DNA of 64,000 bases from positions 3,152,001-3,216,000 of the forward strand of contig NZ_CP150290.1 of NCBI RefSeq assembly GCF_038051995.1, given 5' to 3'. Both the position numbers and the translations under genes were made by a program. Each line of letters starts with the position of its first letter. The stretch's first letter is position 1. The stretch comes from Paenibacillus sp. FSL H8-0537. Its GTDB lineage: Bacteria > Bacillota > Bacilli > Paenibacillales > Paenibacillaceae. The notes under the pieces were generated by a model. The model was not told the origin of the DNA, did not search any database, and saw nothing but the letters and a program-made list of their open reading frames with translations. Below are positions 35,012 through 43,562 of the stretch, piece after piece.

Positions 35012-35686
35012 ATGCGAACCATTTTAGCCGTAATTGGGGATTATTATCATCCTGCGGAGGCCATTGCCGAGGGCTTGCAGCAAAGCTTAGCGCCATTAAT
35101 GGCGTCGGGGGACATCGAGCTCAGCTATACAACGGTCAAATATTTGGCGGAGGAGCTGGCAGCAAAGCCGGATGCGGTCATTTTGTACAAAGATAATAAT
35201 ATGAATCCCGCTGATGAACAGGTACAGCAATGGCTCGGCGAGGAGACAGAGCAGGCGATATTGGGGTATGTCAGGGCTGGTGGAGGCTGGTTCGCTTGGC
35301 ATTCCGGGCTTGCATCGTATCCGGCAGAGGGTGGCTACGTGCAGATGACGCGGGGTTATTTTCAGCATCATCCCGAGCAGAAGCTTGTGCGTTCTTTAAC
35401 GGTTGAGCCTGCTGGGCGTTCCGGCGAGGAGCATGTGAATATAGCGGCAGATCTGGCGTTTGAAACGGTCGATGAGCATTATTTTGTACACTGTGAAGAA
35501 GCATTAACGACGGTATTTATGCGCACGTATTCCGAGGATGGGCAGTCGATTGGCGGCTGGTCCCATGCCTACGGAGAAGGCCGCGTATGTTGCTTGACGC
35601 CTGCGCATAATCGCGAAAGCCTGCTGCATCCGGTGCTGGGCGAGCTGGTGAATGCCTGTGTGCAGTGGTGCGCGCGGATGGCGTAG
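35012..35686 (+). CDS. ThuA-like protein
   Basis: 224-residue protein of the ThuA (trehalose-utilisation-like, glutamine-amidotransferase fold) group. Supporting segments: DAVILYKDN, YVRAGGGWFAWHSGLASY and the YGEGRVCCLTPAHNRES end, all typical. The family's activity is poorly defined, with sugar-related roles proposed. ATG 35012 has GGAGGAA upstream and lies 39 nt after add, so the two are likely co-transcribed. Confidence 0.82.
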   Translation: MRTILAVIGDYYHPAEAIAEGLQQSLAPLMASGDIELSYTTVKYLAEELAAKPDAVILYKDNNMNPADEQVQQWLGEETEQAILGYVRAGGGWFAWHSGLASYPAEGGYVQMTRGYFQHHPEQKLVRSLTVEPAGRSGEEHVNIAADLAFETVDEHYFVHCEEALTTVFMRTYSEDGQSIGGWSHAYGEGRVCCLTPAHNRESLLHPVLGELVNACVQWCARMA

Positions 35687-35691
35687 CTTTG

Positions 35692-35823
35692 ACGCCAAAG
35701 GATGGCGCCAGCCGTTTCACCTTGAAATATAGGAAAGGACATGATGTTTTCATCCTTTCTCTATATTTCTCGGACTGAAACGCGCTGCGCCGCCAAAGGA
35801 CGGCGAAAGCCGTTTCACCTTGT
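35692..35823 (+). repeat. Two-hairpin dispersed element, copy 5 with partial second copy
   Basis: A full element at 35724-35823 (AT hairpin then GC hairpin). Just before it, 35692-35723 repeats the end of the GC hairpin (GCCGTTTCACCTTG at the junction), a remnant of another tandem copy. Confidence 0.87.
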
Positions 35824-35851
35824 ACGATCATTTTGGCTTTATATATGCTTG

Positions 35852-35895
35852 AAAAGCGCGGTTCCTGCAAATGATAGAGGAACTGCGCTTTTGTC
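35852..35895 (+). terminator. Terminator before the ArsR gene
   Basis: AAAAGCGCGGTTCCT pairs with AGGAACTGCGCTTTT (one G-T) across an 11-nt loop and ends in TTTTGT. It should stop transcripts of the add-thuA unit. Confidence 0.75.
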
Positions 35896-35898
35896 TGC

Positions 35899-35923
35899 TA
35901 TAATAAGATCATAAGCATTACGA
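35899..35923 (+). promoter_or_regulatory. -10 box and Zur/7-1-7-like motif before the ArsR gene
   Basis: A perfect TATAAT at 35899-35904, without a clear -35, is followed by TCATAAG-C-ATTACGA at 35909-35923. The right half equals the Zur half-site ATTACGA; the left matches 5 of 7. This would place a metal-regulator site at the transcription start. Weak because only one half is perfect. Confidence 0.4.
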
Positions 35924-35943
35924 TTAGAGGGTGGTGGGTTCGA

Positions 35944-36309
35944 ATGGATAAAGTGATAGATGAGCAATGTGACGACACATGTATAGGGACGAAGCAGGAG
36001 GGTGCAGATCTGCTTACCGCAAAGGTTGAGGAGCAGACGGCCATTGATTTGGCTGAAATGTTCAAAGCGCTAGGCGACCCGACGCGGGTTAAAATGATTT
36101 ATGCGCTGCTTTCGCAAGAGCTGTGCGTGCATGATTTATGCGTCGTGCTGGATATGGCACAGTCGGCTATTTCACATCAATTGCGTTATTTGCGCAATGT
36201 GCGCATCGTAAAGCGCCGCAAAGTCGGGAAAACCGTCTATTATTCGCTTGACGATGATCATGTAAAGGAAATTTTCATCCAGACACTGCAGCATTTGCAT
36301 CACAGCTAA
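35944..36309 (+). CDS. ArsR/SmtB-family metal-sensing repressor (ZiaR-like)
   Basis: 121-residue winged-helix repressor that should leave DNA on metal binding. The recognition-helix region is DMAQSAISHQLRYLRN. Two metal sites are visible. The alpha-5 site has Asp104, His106, His117 and His120, exactly the CzrA/SmtB spacing; an alpha-3N site could use Cys61 and His63 (ELCVHDL) with N-terminal Cys9 and Cys13, as in CadC and ZiaR. Zn, Cd or Co are likely. The next gene is a GNAT enzyme, not a zinc exporter; the Cu ATPase downstream has its own CsoR-type operators. Confidence 0.9.
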   Translation: MDKVIDEQCDDTCIGTKQEGADLLTAKVEEQTAIDLAEMFKALGDPTRVKMIYALLSQELCVHDLCVVLDMAQSAISHQLRYLRNVRIVKRRKVGKTVYYSLDDDHVKEIFIQTLQHLHHS

Positions 36310-36341
36310 GTGCTGCGTCCAGATAAGGAGAGGATCTAGAC

Positions 36342-36851
36342 GTGACAGAAATGCCGCCAATTATTATACAGGCTAGCGAGGAACATATTGCGGACGCTGT
36401 CGCTTTTGCAGCGCTAGTCCGCGAAGAGGTCATGCCAATGTTTGCGGCAAATGGTTTGTCGCCCGATCTCGTGAATTTCTCGGAGCATTATTTGCATCAA
36501 GCGGGAGCTGGTTTTTTTCTGGCCCTTTCAGAGCAAGGAGAAATACAGGGGTGCATTGGTGTGCAGCCCTATGATAACCGAATTGAAACGGCTATGTATG
36601 AAGCGGACCGCCCAGCCGCCGAAATTGTAAAATGCTACGTAGCGGCAAGCTGCCGCAGAAGCGGCCTAGGCTCGCTGCTTACAGCAGAGGCCAAACGTTT
36701 TATCGCACAGCAGGGCTATAGCGTAGCGTATTTGCATACACATCGTTTTCTAAAGGGGGCAGTCGATTTTTGGCAGCGTCAGGGCTTTGCCATAACAGCT
36801 GAAGATCAGGATGAATGGCAGACGGTACATATGGATGCGAGCGTTACATAA
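36342..36851 (+). CDS. GNAT-family N-acetyltransferase
   Basis: 169-residue acetyltransferase. The acetyl-CoA motif is around residue 105 (YVAASCRRSGLGSLLTAEA) and the C-terminal YLHTHRFLKGAVDFWQRQGF is typical of GNATs. Start is GTG 36342 after AAGGAGAGG. It lies 32 nt after the metal sensor, so probably shares its transcript. Substrate unknown. Confidence 0.83.
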   Translation: MTEMPPIIIQASEEHIADAVAFAALVREEVMPMFAANGLSPDLVNFSEHYLHQAGAGFFLALSEQGEIQGCIGVQPYDNRIETAMYEADRPAAEIVKCYVAASCRRSGLGSLLTAEAKRFIAQQGYSVAYLHTHRFLKGAVDFWQRQGFAITAEDQDEWQTVHMDASVT

Positions 36852-36924
36852 TCGTACTTATAACCAGATCGATTCAGGCGCGTAGCGCTTGGGTCGTTTT
36901 TTTTGACATAGATTGGTTCAACCC

Positions 36925-36954
36925 TTGACATACCCCCATGGGGTATTATATGAT
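36925..36954 (+). promoter_or_regulatory. copA promoter
   Basis: TTGACA (36925-36930), 18-bp spacer, TATGAT (36949-36954). The spacer is filled by a CsoR-type operator. Confidence 0.75.
36930..36946. promoter_or_regulatory. CsoR-type operator 1
   Basis: ATACCCCCATGGGGTAT, a G/C-box inverted repeat of the type bound by the copper sensor CsoR. It occupies the promoter spacer, so binding should block RNA polymerase. csoR itself is not in the window. Confidence 0.8.
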
Positions 36955-36968
36955 AAACGCAACAACAG

Positions 36969-36985
36969 ATACCCCCATAGGGTAT
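36969..36985. promoter_or_regulatory. CsoR-type operator 2
   Basis: ATACCCCCATAGGGTAT, nearly identical to operator 1 and centred 39 bp downstream, between the -10 box and the copA start. Confidence 0.75.
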
Positions 36986-37003
36986 GAAAAGGTGGCAATC
37001 AGG

Positions 37004-39226
37004 ATGGAAAACAGGCAAACAACGCTGGAAATTTCGGGTATGACATGTGCGGCATGCGCGAATCGCATAGAGAAAGGCTTAAATAAGCTGGAGGGCGTAT
37101 CGCAAGCGACAGTCAACTTTACAATGGAGACGAGCCATGTCGAATATCATGCAGATACGATCGATTTGGCTGCGGTCATTAAGCGGATCGAGCAGCTTGG
37201 ATTTACAGCTGAGGAGAAGGTAGAGCAGAAGCAAGGAACGGACCGTCGGCGTGACGAGATCCGCAAGCAGCAGCTGAAGTTCATCCTATCGGCGATACTG
37301 TCGCTGCCGCTTTTGTGGGCGATGGCCGCGCATTTTTCATTTACGTCGTTTATATGGGTGCCAGATTTATTGCTCAATCCGTGGTTTCAACTGGCGCTGG
37401 CGACCCCTGTACAATTTATAATCGGCTGGCCCTTCTATAAGGGGGCATTTAATGCGCTGCGCAGTGGGGGCGCGAATATGGATGTCTTGGTAGCGCTTGG
37501 AACTTCGGCAGCCTATTTTTACAGCTTGTATTTGACGTTGAAGCCTGAAGAGCATGTTGGAATGGCTAATATGCCCGTTATGCAGGAGCTGTATTATGAG
37601 ACCAGCGCCTTGCTCATTACGTTGATTTTACTTGGAAAATGGTTCGAGGCGCTCGCTAAAGGCCGCTCATCGGAAGCGATTCGCTCGCTTATGGGTCTGC
37701 AAGCGAAAACAGCACTCGTTGTGCGCGACGGCTCCGAAATGAGCATCCCGGTCGAGCAGGTAATTATTGGCGATCAGCTTATTGTGAAGCCGGGTGGCAA
37801 AATTCCGGTCGATGGCGTTGTGCTGGACGGTAGCTCGGCGATAGACGAATCGATGCTGACTGGAGAAAGTCTCCCTGTTGACAAGCAGTCAGGTGATCAG
37901 GTGTTTGGGGCGACTATTAATAAAAATGGCGTCTTGCGTATTCAGGCTACGAAGGTTGGCAAAAATACGACGCTGGCGCAAATTATTCATATTGTCGAGC
38001 AGGCACAGGGCTCGAAAGCACCGATTCAGCGAATAGCTGACCGTATTTCCGGCATCTTCGTTCCGATCGTTGTCGGTATCGCCGTTGTTACTTTCGCCTT
38101 GTGGTTTTTATGGATCGAGCCCGGTTTATTCGCCGAAGCGCTGGAGAAAGCCATCGCGGTGCTCGTTATAGCATGTCCTTGCGCGCTCGGACTTGCTACT
38201 CCAACTTCTATAATGGCTGGATCTGGCCGGGCAGCAGAAGTAGGCGTCTTGTTCAAGGGTGGTGAGCATCTAGAATCAACGCATCATATTACAGCGGTGC
38301 TGCTTGATAAAACAGGTACGGTGACGGAAGGCAAACCTTCACTGACCGATGTTATCGTCCAAGGTGATATGCCGGAGCAGGAACTGCTTGCCCTCGTTGG
38401 CGGAGCCGAGAAAAGCTCGGAGCATCCGCTCGCAGAAGCTATTGTAGCTGCAATTGAAGCGCGGAACATTGCTCTTCCCGAAGCTGCTGAATTTACTGCA
38501 ATTCCGGGCTTTGGCATTCGGGCAACTGTGGCGGGCCGCGATGTAGTTGTCGGAACACGTGCTTTAATGGAGCGTTATGCTGTTGCACACAACGGTGAAG
38601 CGTCAATGGCCGAGCTGGAGGAAGCCGGAAAAACAGTTATGCTGACGGCTGTTGCTGGTCAATATACTGGCATGATTGCGGTTGCGGATACGATTAAACC
38701 TTCATCCAAGGAAGCGATTGACCGTCTCAAGCATCTTGGCATTCAGGTCATGATGATTACAGGAGATAATCCACGGACTGCAGCGGCTATTGCAAGTGAA
38801 GCGGGGATTGAGCATGTCATCGCAGGGGTGCTGCCGGAAGGCAAAGCGGATGAGGTCAAAAAGCTTCAGGCGGCCGGCATGAAGGTAGCGATGGTCGGGG
38901 ACGGCATTAATGATGCCCCGGCATTGGCGGCAGCGGACATTGGCATGGCGATGGGTACAGGAACGGATGTCGCGATGGAGACGGCAGATGTTACGCTTAT
39001 GCGCGGCGATTTAAACAGCATTGTCGACGCCATAACGATGAGCAAAAAGACGATGAGCAACATTAAGCAAAACCTGTTCTGGGCGCTGGCCTACAATGTC
39101 ATCGGCATTCCTATAGCGGCAGCGGGCCTGCTAGCGCCTTGGCTGGCAGGGGCGGCGATGGCGCTTAGCTCCGTATCGGTTGTACTCAATGCGCTGCGCT
39201 TGCAGCGGATGAAAATCAAAGCCTAA
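37004..39226 (+). CDS. copA: CopA: Cu(I)-exporting P1B-type ATPase
   Basis: 740-residue copper exporter. One N-terminal HMA domain with GMTCAAC (Cys15, Cys18), where many Bacillus CopA proteins have two. The membrane metal site is CPC (Cys391-Cys393); the phosphorylated Asp435 is in DKTGT, and the TGES actuator and [12 protein letters not shown] hinge are present. Membrane-7 YN and membrane-8 MALSS residues fit the Cu(I) subgroup. The in-frame ATG at 36938 lies inside the promoter, so ATG 37004 with AAAAGGTGG is used. Likely induced by copper through CsoR. Confidence 0.95.
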   Translation: MENRQTTLEISGMTCAACANRIEKGLNKLEGVSQATVNFTMETSHVEYHADTIDLAAVIKRIEQLGFTAEEKVEQKQGTDRRRDEIRKQQLKFILSAILSLPLLWAMAAHFSFTSFIWVPDLLLNPWFQLALATPVQFIIGWPFYKGAFNALRSGGANMDVLVALGTSAAYFYSLYLTLKPEEHVGMANMPVMQELYYETSALLITLILLGKWFEALAKGRSSEAIRSLMGLQAKTALVVRDGSEMSIPVEQVIIGDQLIVKPGGKIPVDGVVLDGSSAIDESMLTGESLPVDKQSGDQVFGATINKNGVLRIQATKVGKNTTLAQIIHIVEQAQGSKAPIQRIADRISGIFVPIVVGIAVVTFALWFLWIEPGLFAEALEKAIAVLVIACPCALGLATPTSIMAGSGRAAEVGVLFKGGEHLESTHHITAVLLDKTGTVTEGKPSLTDVIVQGDMPEQELLALVGGAEKSSEHPLAEAIVAAIEARNIALPEAAEFTAIPGFGIRATVAGRDVVVGTRALMERYAVAHNGEASMAELEEAGKTVMLTAVAGQYTGMIAVADTIKPSSKEAIDRLKHLGIQVMMITGDNPRTAAAIASEAGIEHVIAGVLPEGKADEVKKLQAAGMKVAMVGDGINDAPALAAADIGMAMGTGTDVAMETADVTLMRGDLNSIVDAITMSKKTMSNIKQNLFWALAYNVIGIPIAAAGLLAPWLAGAAMALSSVSVVLNALRLQRMKIKA

Positions 39227-39312
39227 TGCTAATGGCAGGGTTGCCCGTCCACCTATGAATCGGGTATTCTAAAAGGGTACTTCATTTCGTTTCTGGGAGA
39301 GGACAGCATCCA

Positions 39313-39735
39313 ATGAATAAAAATGCAAAAATTGGCGGCGGCGGCCTTCATCACATCGCGCTGCGCGCATTTGACTTTGAAGCAACCGTAAAGTTTTATA
39401 CAGAAGGACTCGGCTTTACGCCAAGACATAGCTGGGGTGAAGGGGATGGCCGCGTTATTATGCTCGATAGCGGCGATGGCAACTACCTTGAAGTATTCGC
39501 TGGCGGCAAGGCTCCGGCGGCGGACGAAGGCTCCTATTTCCATTTAGCTTACCGCTCCGAAAATATAGAGCTTGCCGTTCAGTCAGCAGTAGCTGCTGGC
39601 GCGGTAATAACGGTGGAAACAAAGGATGCTGTGCTTGGCGACAATCCGCCAACCCCAGTGAAAATTGCCTTCGTAAAAGGCCCGAACGGAGAGATTATTG
39701 AATTTTTCCAAAGCACAGGTGACAATCAGCTGTAA
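39313..39735 (+). CDS. VOC-family (glyoxalase-like) protein
   Basis: 140-residue member of the vicinal-oxygen-chelate fold. It starts LHHIALRAFDFEATVKFYTEGLGF and has the second beta-alpha-beta-beta-beta unit ending GPNGEIIEFFQ, with likely metal ligands His15 and a C-terminal Glu. Glyoxalase, lactoylglutathione-lyase-like or antibiotic-binding roles are possible; not decided by sequence. Ribosome site GGGAGAGG. Confidence 0.82.
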   Translation: MNKNAKIGGGGLHHIALRAFDFEATVKFYTEGLGFTPRHSWGEGDGRVIMLDSGDGNYLEVFAGGKAPAADEGSYFHLAYRSENIELAVQSAVAAGAVITVETKDAVLGDNPPTPVKIAFVKGPNGEIIEFFQSTGDNQL

Positions 39736-39783
39736 GCAATCGGCAGGCTATAAGCAAGAATCATTTATGTCAAAAATGCTGCA

Positions 39784-39810
39784 ACAGCCGAAGGCGATGC
39801 CTTCGGCTGT
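39784..39810. terminator. Perfect 12-bp hairpin after the VOC gene
   Basis: ACAGCCGAAGGC, loop GAT, then the exact complement. There is no T run after it, so terminator function is uncertain. Confidence 0.5.
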
Positions 39811-39852
39811 TCCGGCTTATGGCCTCCATTATGAAGGCGGGCCGCTATTTTT

Positions 39853-39951
39853 AAAATATAGGAAAGGATATGATGTCGCCATCCTTTCTCTACATTTCTC
39901 GGACTGAAACGCGCTGCGCCGCCCAAGGACGGAGTCAGACGTTTCACCTTG
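39853..39951 (+). repeat. Two-hairpin dispersed element, copy 6
   Basis: AAATATAGGAAAGGATATGA with its partner CATCCTTTCTCTACATTT, then the GC hairpin between GGACTGAAACG and CGTTTCACCTTG. Close in sequence to copy 5. Confidence 0.88.
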
Positions 39952-39981
39952 TTAGCGGTTTTAGTAGTAAGGAGGGCTTGT

Positions 39982-40752
39982 ATGGTCGTTGTTATGATAG
40001 TTGCGGCGCTTGCGCTGCTATTTTATTTATTTTTCATATTGCCGACGCAGTGGTTTAAGGTGGAGCGTTACCACTATCCGGCGGGGTTAGGGCTCAAGGT
40101 GCTGCAAATTAGCGATCTGCATGTTGAAAATATTCGTATCAGCCCAAGGCGAATCCAGAAGCTGATTGCAAGGGAGCAGCCGGCATACATATTTCTCACC
40201 GGAGACTTTACCCAGAGGCTGAGTTATTTACCGAAGGTTAGGCAGTATGTGAAGGCGATTTGCGCAGCAGGCATTCCGGTTTATGCGGTGTTTGGCAATC
40301 ACGACCATCGGATAAAGCCTTCCGGAGTGCGCGAACTGACGAAGCTTCTGGAACGGGAAGGCGTTATCGTTCTGACTAACGAGAGCATCGATTTAGGTGC
40401 ATTTCAGCTGGTTGGAATTGATGATTGGAGCAGCAAAAAAAGCAAGCCGGGAAAAGCTTTTCTCCACGTTGATTCTTCAAAGCCCATTATCGTGCTCGCA
40501 CATGACCCTAATACGGTGCTTCACATTAAGCATGCCTATGATTATCTCATGTCGGGTCATTTTCATGGCATGCAGTTTAATGTACCATTTTTGTTCCGGT
40601 TTATTAACAAGGGGAAGCTCGCTGCTTCTGGCTTTTATAAAGGCCAGCATAAATGGAGCAACGGCACCTTCTATATTTCCAAAGGCATTAGCCAGACCGA
40701 GCCCAACGCCAGATTCCTCATTCGCAGTGAAGTAACGGTGCATCAGTTGTAG
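39982..40752 (+). CDS. Membrane-anchored metallophosphoesterase
   Basis: 256-residue calcineurin-like phosphoesterase with one N-terminal membrane segment (residues about 2-18), the catalytic domain probably outside. Metal motifs: ISDLHVEN, TGDFTQ, FGNHDHR, LAHDPN and SGHFHGMQ. Related to the YkuE/YaeI group that acts on lipid-linked or other phosphodiesters. ATG 39982 has AAGGAGG upstream; an earlier in-frame start at 39949 would overlap the dispersed repeat. Confidence 0.88.
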   Translation: MVVVMIVAALALLFYLFFILPTQWFKVERYHYPAGLGLKVLQISDLHVENIRISPRRIQKLIAREQPAYIFLTGDFTQRLSYLPKVRQYVKAICAAGIPVYAVFGNHDHRIKPSGVRELTKLLEREGVIVLTNESIDLGAFQLVGIDDWSSKKSKPGKAFLHVDSSKPIIVLAHDPNTVLHIKHAYDYLMSGHFHGMQFNVPFLFRFINKGKLAASGFYKGQHKWSNGTFYISKGISQTEPNARFLIRSEVTVHQL

Positions 40753-40782
40753 AACGGCTATAGCAAAGGGGAGATCGTACCA

Positions 40783-41325
40783 ATGATTTATGTAGTTAGA
40801 CATGGGCAAACCGATTATAACAAGGAACAAAGAATGCAAGGAAGGTCGGGACTGCCATTAAATGTGCAGGGGATAAAACAAGCGGAGCAGCTAAGAGAGA
40901 AACTGCGGGATATCACCTTCCATTTTGTATTTTCCTCGCCACAGGAAAGGGCTGTACAAACAGCGGAAATAGCAACCGGCGCCACTGCCATAATAGATGT
41001 AAGGCTCGATGCTTTCGATTTAGGGGAAGCGGATAAATTAAAAGCGAGCGAAGTGAAAATGAAGGGCTTTATTCCTGATTCAAGCGTCTATAAAGGAGTA
41101 GAAGAAACCGATCATTTTGCTGAACGAATTTTTGGTTTTATGAGTGAGCTTGAGGCGAAGAATGAAGGCAAAGAGGTTAATATTTTAATATCCGGACATG
41201 CTTGCACAACGGGCTGTATTGGTGCTTACTTCAATGGCATACCGGATGATGGAAATATTACGAGGTACTCGTCAGCTAATGGGGACTACAGGACATATGA
41301 GTTCAAATCAGTGATGGCCGATTAG
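40783..41325 (+). CDS. Histidine phosphatase (phosphoglycerate-mutase-like)
   Basis: 180-residue branch-1 histidine phosphatase. The catalytic RHG motif is in YVVRHGQTDYNKE; the second Arg is in SSPQERAVQTAEI and the second His in ISGHACTTGC. Substrate unknown; it could be a sugar phosphate or nucleotide. ATG 40783, 30 nt after the phosphoesterase gene and probably co-transcribed. A terminator follows. Confidence 0.88.
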   Translation: MIYVVRHGQTDYNKEQRMQGRSGLPLNVQGIKQAEQLREKLRDITFHFVFSSPQERAVQTAEIATGATAIIDVRLDAFDLGEADKLKASEVKMKGFIPDSSVYKGVEETDHFAERIFGFMSELEAKNEGKEVNILISGHACTTGCIGAYFNGIPDDGNITRYSSANGDYRTYEFKSVMAD

Positions 41326-41343
41326 CAAAATAAAAGATGTCGT

Positions 41344-41382
41344 AAGCAGCTTATCCTTATGAGGAAAACGAGCTGCTTTTTT
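41344..41382 (+). terminator. Terminator of the phosphatase gene
   Basis: AAGCAGCT pairs with AGCTGCTT across a 19-nt loop, followed by a T run. Confidence 0.8.
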
Positions 41383-41388
41383 CTATTG

Positions 41389-41437
41389 CAAAAAACGCAT
41401 CGTACACTCGCTATAAGAAGCAGAGTATACGATGCGT
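41389..41437 (-). terminator. Terminator of the minus-strand acetyltransferase
   Basis: Read on the minus strand, ACGCATCGTATACTC pairs with GAGTGTACGATGCGT, followed by six T. It ends the transcript of the gene at 41470-42009. Confidence 0.85.
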
Positions 41438-41469
41438 TTCGCTTAGCAGAGGAATGTTACTCCGATATT

Positions 41470-42009
41470 TCAAGACTCACATTCCTCTGCTGTCAAGGCG
41501 AAGAGAAGGTGATCCTCCCAAACCCCATTAATTTTTAAATAGCGAAGGGCAAGGCCTTCTTGGCGAAAGCCTGCACGCTCCAGAACACGAATGGAAGGCG
41601 TGTTTCGCGGCATTACCCCAGCTTGCAAGCGGTGCAGACCGAGCTTCCCGAAAGCATAAGCGGTGACCAAGCGAACGGCCTCCGATACATAACCGTTGCC
41701 TTGATGAGCCCGATCGAGAAAATAACCGACATTGGCATTTTGCAAGGGTCCTCGTATCACATTAGACAACTCAATTCGGCCAATTAACTGCTGCCCCAGC
41801 ATAATGCCGAATGGAAAAGAAGCAGCTTCAGCCTGCTTCTGTATGCCAAGACTAATATGCTCCTGCTGGCCTTCCAAGGTGAGGAAGTTATCAGGGCGAA
41901 CGGGATCTATAGGCTGGAGCAAGGCTTGGTTGCTTAATCTAAGCACAAGCATGGCCTCTGCATCAGCAAGCTCAAGAGGCTTTAAATAAACACTCTGCTT
42001 TATTGTCAT
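41470..42009 (-). CDS. RimJ/RimL-type acetyltransferase
   Basis: 179-residue GNAT enzyme of the RimJ/RimL branch, which often acts on N-termini of ribosomal or other proteins. Typical segments: LELADAEAMLVLR, FGIMLGQQLIGRIELSNV, VGYFLDRAHQGNGYVSEAVRLV, LHRLQAGVMPRNTPSIRVLERAGF. Likely cytoplasmic. Lies downstream of the YdjM-like gene on the same strand (gap 71 nt). Confidence 0.88.
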   Translation of the reverse strand: MTIKQSVYLKPLELADAEAMLVLRLSNQALLQPIDPVRPDNFLTLEGQQEHISLGIQKQAEAASFPFGIMLGQQLIGRIELSNVIRGPLQNANVGYFLDRAHQGNGYVSEAVRLVTAYAFGKLGLHRLQAGVMPRNTPSIRVLERAGFRQEGLALRYLKINGVWEDHLLFALTAEECES

Positions 42010-42080
42010 CTATCGGTCCTCCTTTCTAAATAGCTGCACCTGAAATCGAAGGTGCGGCCAACGGGGATAGAAGCGGGCAG

Positions 42081-42728
42081 TTAAAAAATGCTAAGCTTAA
42101 ACGGCTTCTTGTATAGCGGATAAAGCCATTTGACCCCGCTCGGCGTCAACGTATCTGCGAATAAATGGGATAAGTATCCGATAATGGCCACTCGCATAAT
42201 GCCTTCAAGATGAAGCTGCTGCTCCAGTCCCCAGGCGATTGCGCCCCATGCCGCGGTAGCCCATACCGTATGGGTCATGCCGCGATGCTTGAGCCAAGGC
42301 GCCACGGCAACGAATGCACCTAGGCCGATAAGCCAGTTCATGCCGAACCAGAAGCCGCCATACACAAAGGCTCCGCCAATAGCGCTGACAAGTGCATTGC
42401 GGATGACTCCGCGCTTCGCTACAAGTCCGAGAAGCACGACGCCAACGGAAGCTACAAGCAGCTTCCAGCCAACGGTATGATTGACCACATACAAGTAGCT
42501 GACAATCGCAATCATAATAACGCCGCCCCAAATGAGCAAATCATGAATGAGCTTGGACACTTTGCCGAGCTTGCTGCTCAAAATACTGGGGCCATCCAGA
42601 TCCGCGCTTAAGGCGGAGATCGCGGCAACGGCTACATAAGCAGCCGCATTCGCAGGGGTGAAGGAATAATAAGCTGCCGCACCGGCTCCAATAGCCATGC
42701 CAATCGTAAGATGTGTCGTGCCTTTCAT
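42081..42728 (-). CDS. YdjM-like membrane protein (metal-dependent-hydrolase family), LexA-box controlled
   Basis: 215-residue membrane protein of the YdjM/DUF457 family. Conserved His/Asp motifs: THLTIGMAIG, ALSADLDGPSILSS, HRGMTHTVWA and SHLFADTLTPSGVKWLYPL. Five to six hydrophobic segments. The activity is unknown; the E. coli member is an SOS gene. ATG 42728 has AGGAGGA upstream; an earlier ATG at 42770 lies inside the LexA box. Confidence 0.88.
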   Translation of the reverse strand: MKGTTHLTIGMAIGAGAAAYYSFTPANAAAYVAVAAISALSADLDGPSILSSKLGKVSKLIHDLLIWGGVIMIAIVSYLYVVNHTVGWKLLVASVGVVLLGLVAKRGVIRNALVSAIGGAFVYGGFWFGMNWLIGLGAFVAVAPWLKHRGMTHTVWATAAWGAIAWGLEQQLHLEGIMRVAIIGYLSHLFADTLTPSGVKWLYPLYKKPFKLSIF

Positions 42729-42767
42729 TGTTCCTCCTAATGCCTGGCTATTATCCAGCTGTGTATT

Positions 42768-42781
42768 CAAACGTATGTTCG
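42768..42781 (-). promoter_or_regulatory. LexA (DinR) box
   Basis: On the minus strand CGAACATACGTTTG, one base from the Bacillus consensus CGAAC-N4-GTTCG. It lies just downstream of the -10 box, where LexA binding would repress. Confidence 0.8.
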
Positions 42782-42788
42782 CTATGTT

Positions 42789-42817
42789 ATTATACTAGAA
42801 ACAGCCGAAGGGAACAA
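42789..42817 (-). promoter_or_regulatory. Promoter of the YdjM-like gene
   Basis: On the minus strand TTGTTC, 17-bp spacer, TATAAT (42794-42789). The LexA box follows directly. Confidence 0.75.
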
Positions 42818-42864
42818 GAGTACGCATCATTTCTTTCGCATATTACAAGTGGGGAGGTATAAGG

Positions 42865-43458
42865 ATGGAAGAAACCATTATGTTTTTTGAAACGCCTGAC
42901 GAATGGCGCAGCTGGCTGGAGCATAATCATGAGCAGGAGACGATGCTTTGGGTCGGTTTTCGTAAAAAAAGCAGCGGGAAGCTATCCATTAGCTGGCCCG
43001 AGTCAGTAGATGAAGCACTATGCTTTGGCTGGATTGACGGCATTCGCAAAAGAATAGATGAAGAGAATTACAAAATACGCTTTACGCCGCGGAAAAAAGG
43101 AAGTATCTGGAGCTCTGTTAATATACAGCGTGTTACGGAGCTAATTGAAAGCGGACTAATGCAGCCAGCAGGGCTTGCTGCATATGAACGGCGCAAGGAA
43201 GCGAAATCCTCCGTGTATGCTTATGAGCAGAAGCCGGAGCATATTGTACTGGCACCAGAGGAGGAAGCGGCTTTCAGGGAGCAGGCAGCGGCATGGAGCT
43301 ATTTTCAGGAGCAGCGTGCAACATACCAGAAAACAGCCCTGTGGTGGGTGATCAGCGCCAAGAGGGAGGAGACGCGCAGCAAGCGGCTTCGCACCTTGAT
43401 TGAAGACTCCGCCAGCGGACGAACACTACAGCAATTTACGCCAATCGTCAAAAAGTGA
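42865..43458 (+). CDS. YdeI/OmpD-associated-family protein
   Basis: 197-residue cytoplasmic protein. FFETPDEWRSWLEHNH at the start, the SWPESVDEALCFGWIDGIRKRID block and the C-terminal basic helix segment KTALWWVISAKREETRSKRL are typical of the YdeI family (bacteriocin-protection, OmpD-associated group), whose biochemistry is not settled. ATG 42865 after GGGGAGG. Confidence 0.85.
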   Translation: MEETIMFFETPDEWRSWLEHNHEQETMLWVGFRKKSSGKLSISWPESVDEALCFGWIDGIRKRIDEENYKIRFTPRKKGSIWSSVNIQRVTELIESGLMQPAGLAAYERRKEAKSSVYAYEQKPEHIVLAPEEEAAFREQAAAWSYFQEQRATYQKTALWWVISAKREETRSKRLRTLIEDSASGRTLQQFTPIVKK

Positions 43459-43462
43459 CAAG

Positions 43463-43562
43463 AGTAAACGGCCGAAAGCCGTCCTCTGGCGGCAAAGCTT
43501 CGTGTCGCGTTGAAATATAAGCTGGTTATAAGGTGGGAACTTATAAATGCTTATATTTAAAG
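43463..43562 (-). repeat. Two-hairpin dispersed element, copy 7 (AT-variant)
   Basis: Inverted orientation: GC part (AACGGCCGAAAGCCGTCCTC region) then AAATATAAGC...TTATAAG...CTTATAA...GCTTATATTT. Same AT variant as copy 1. Confidence 0.78.

Noticed and set aside
35931..35950. GGTTCGAAT resembling a tRNA T-arm
   Set aside because: No matching acceptor, D or anticodon arms around it.
36938..37003. Upstream extension of CopA
   Set aside because: These codons lie over the -10 box and CsoR operators; ATG 37004 has a proper ribosome site and gives the normal N-terminus.
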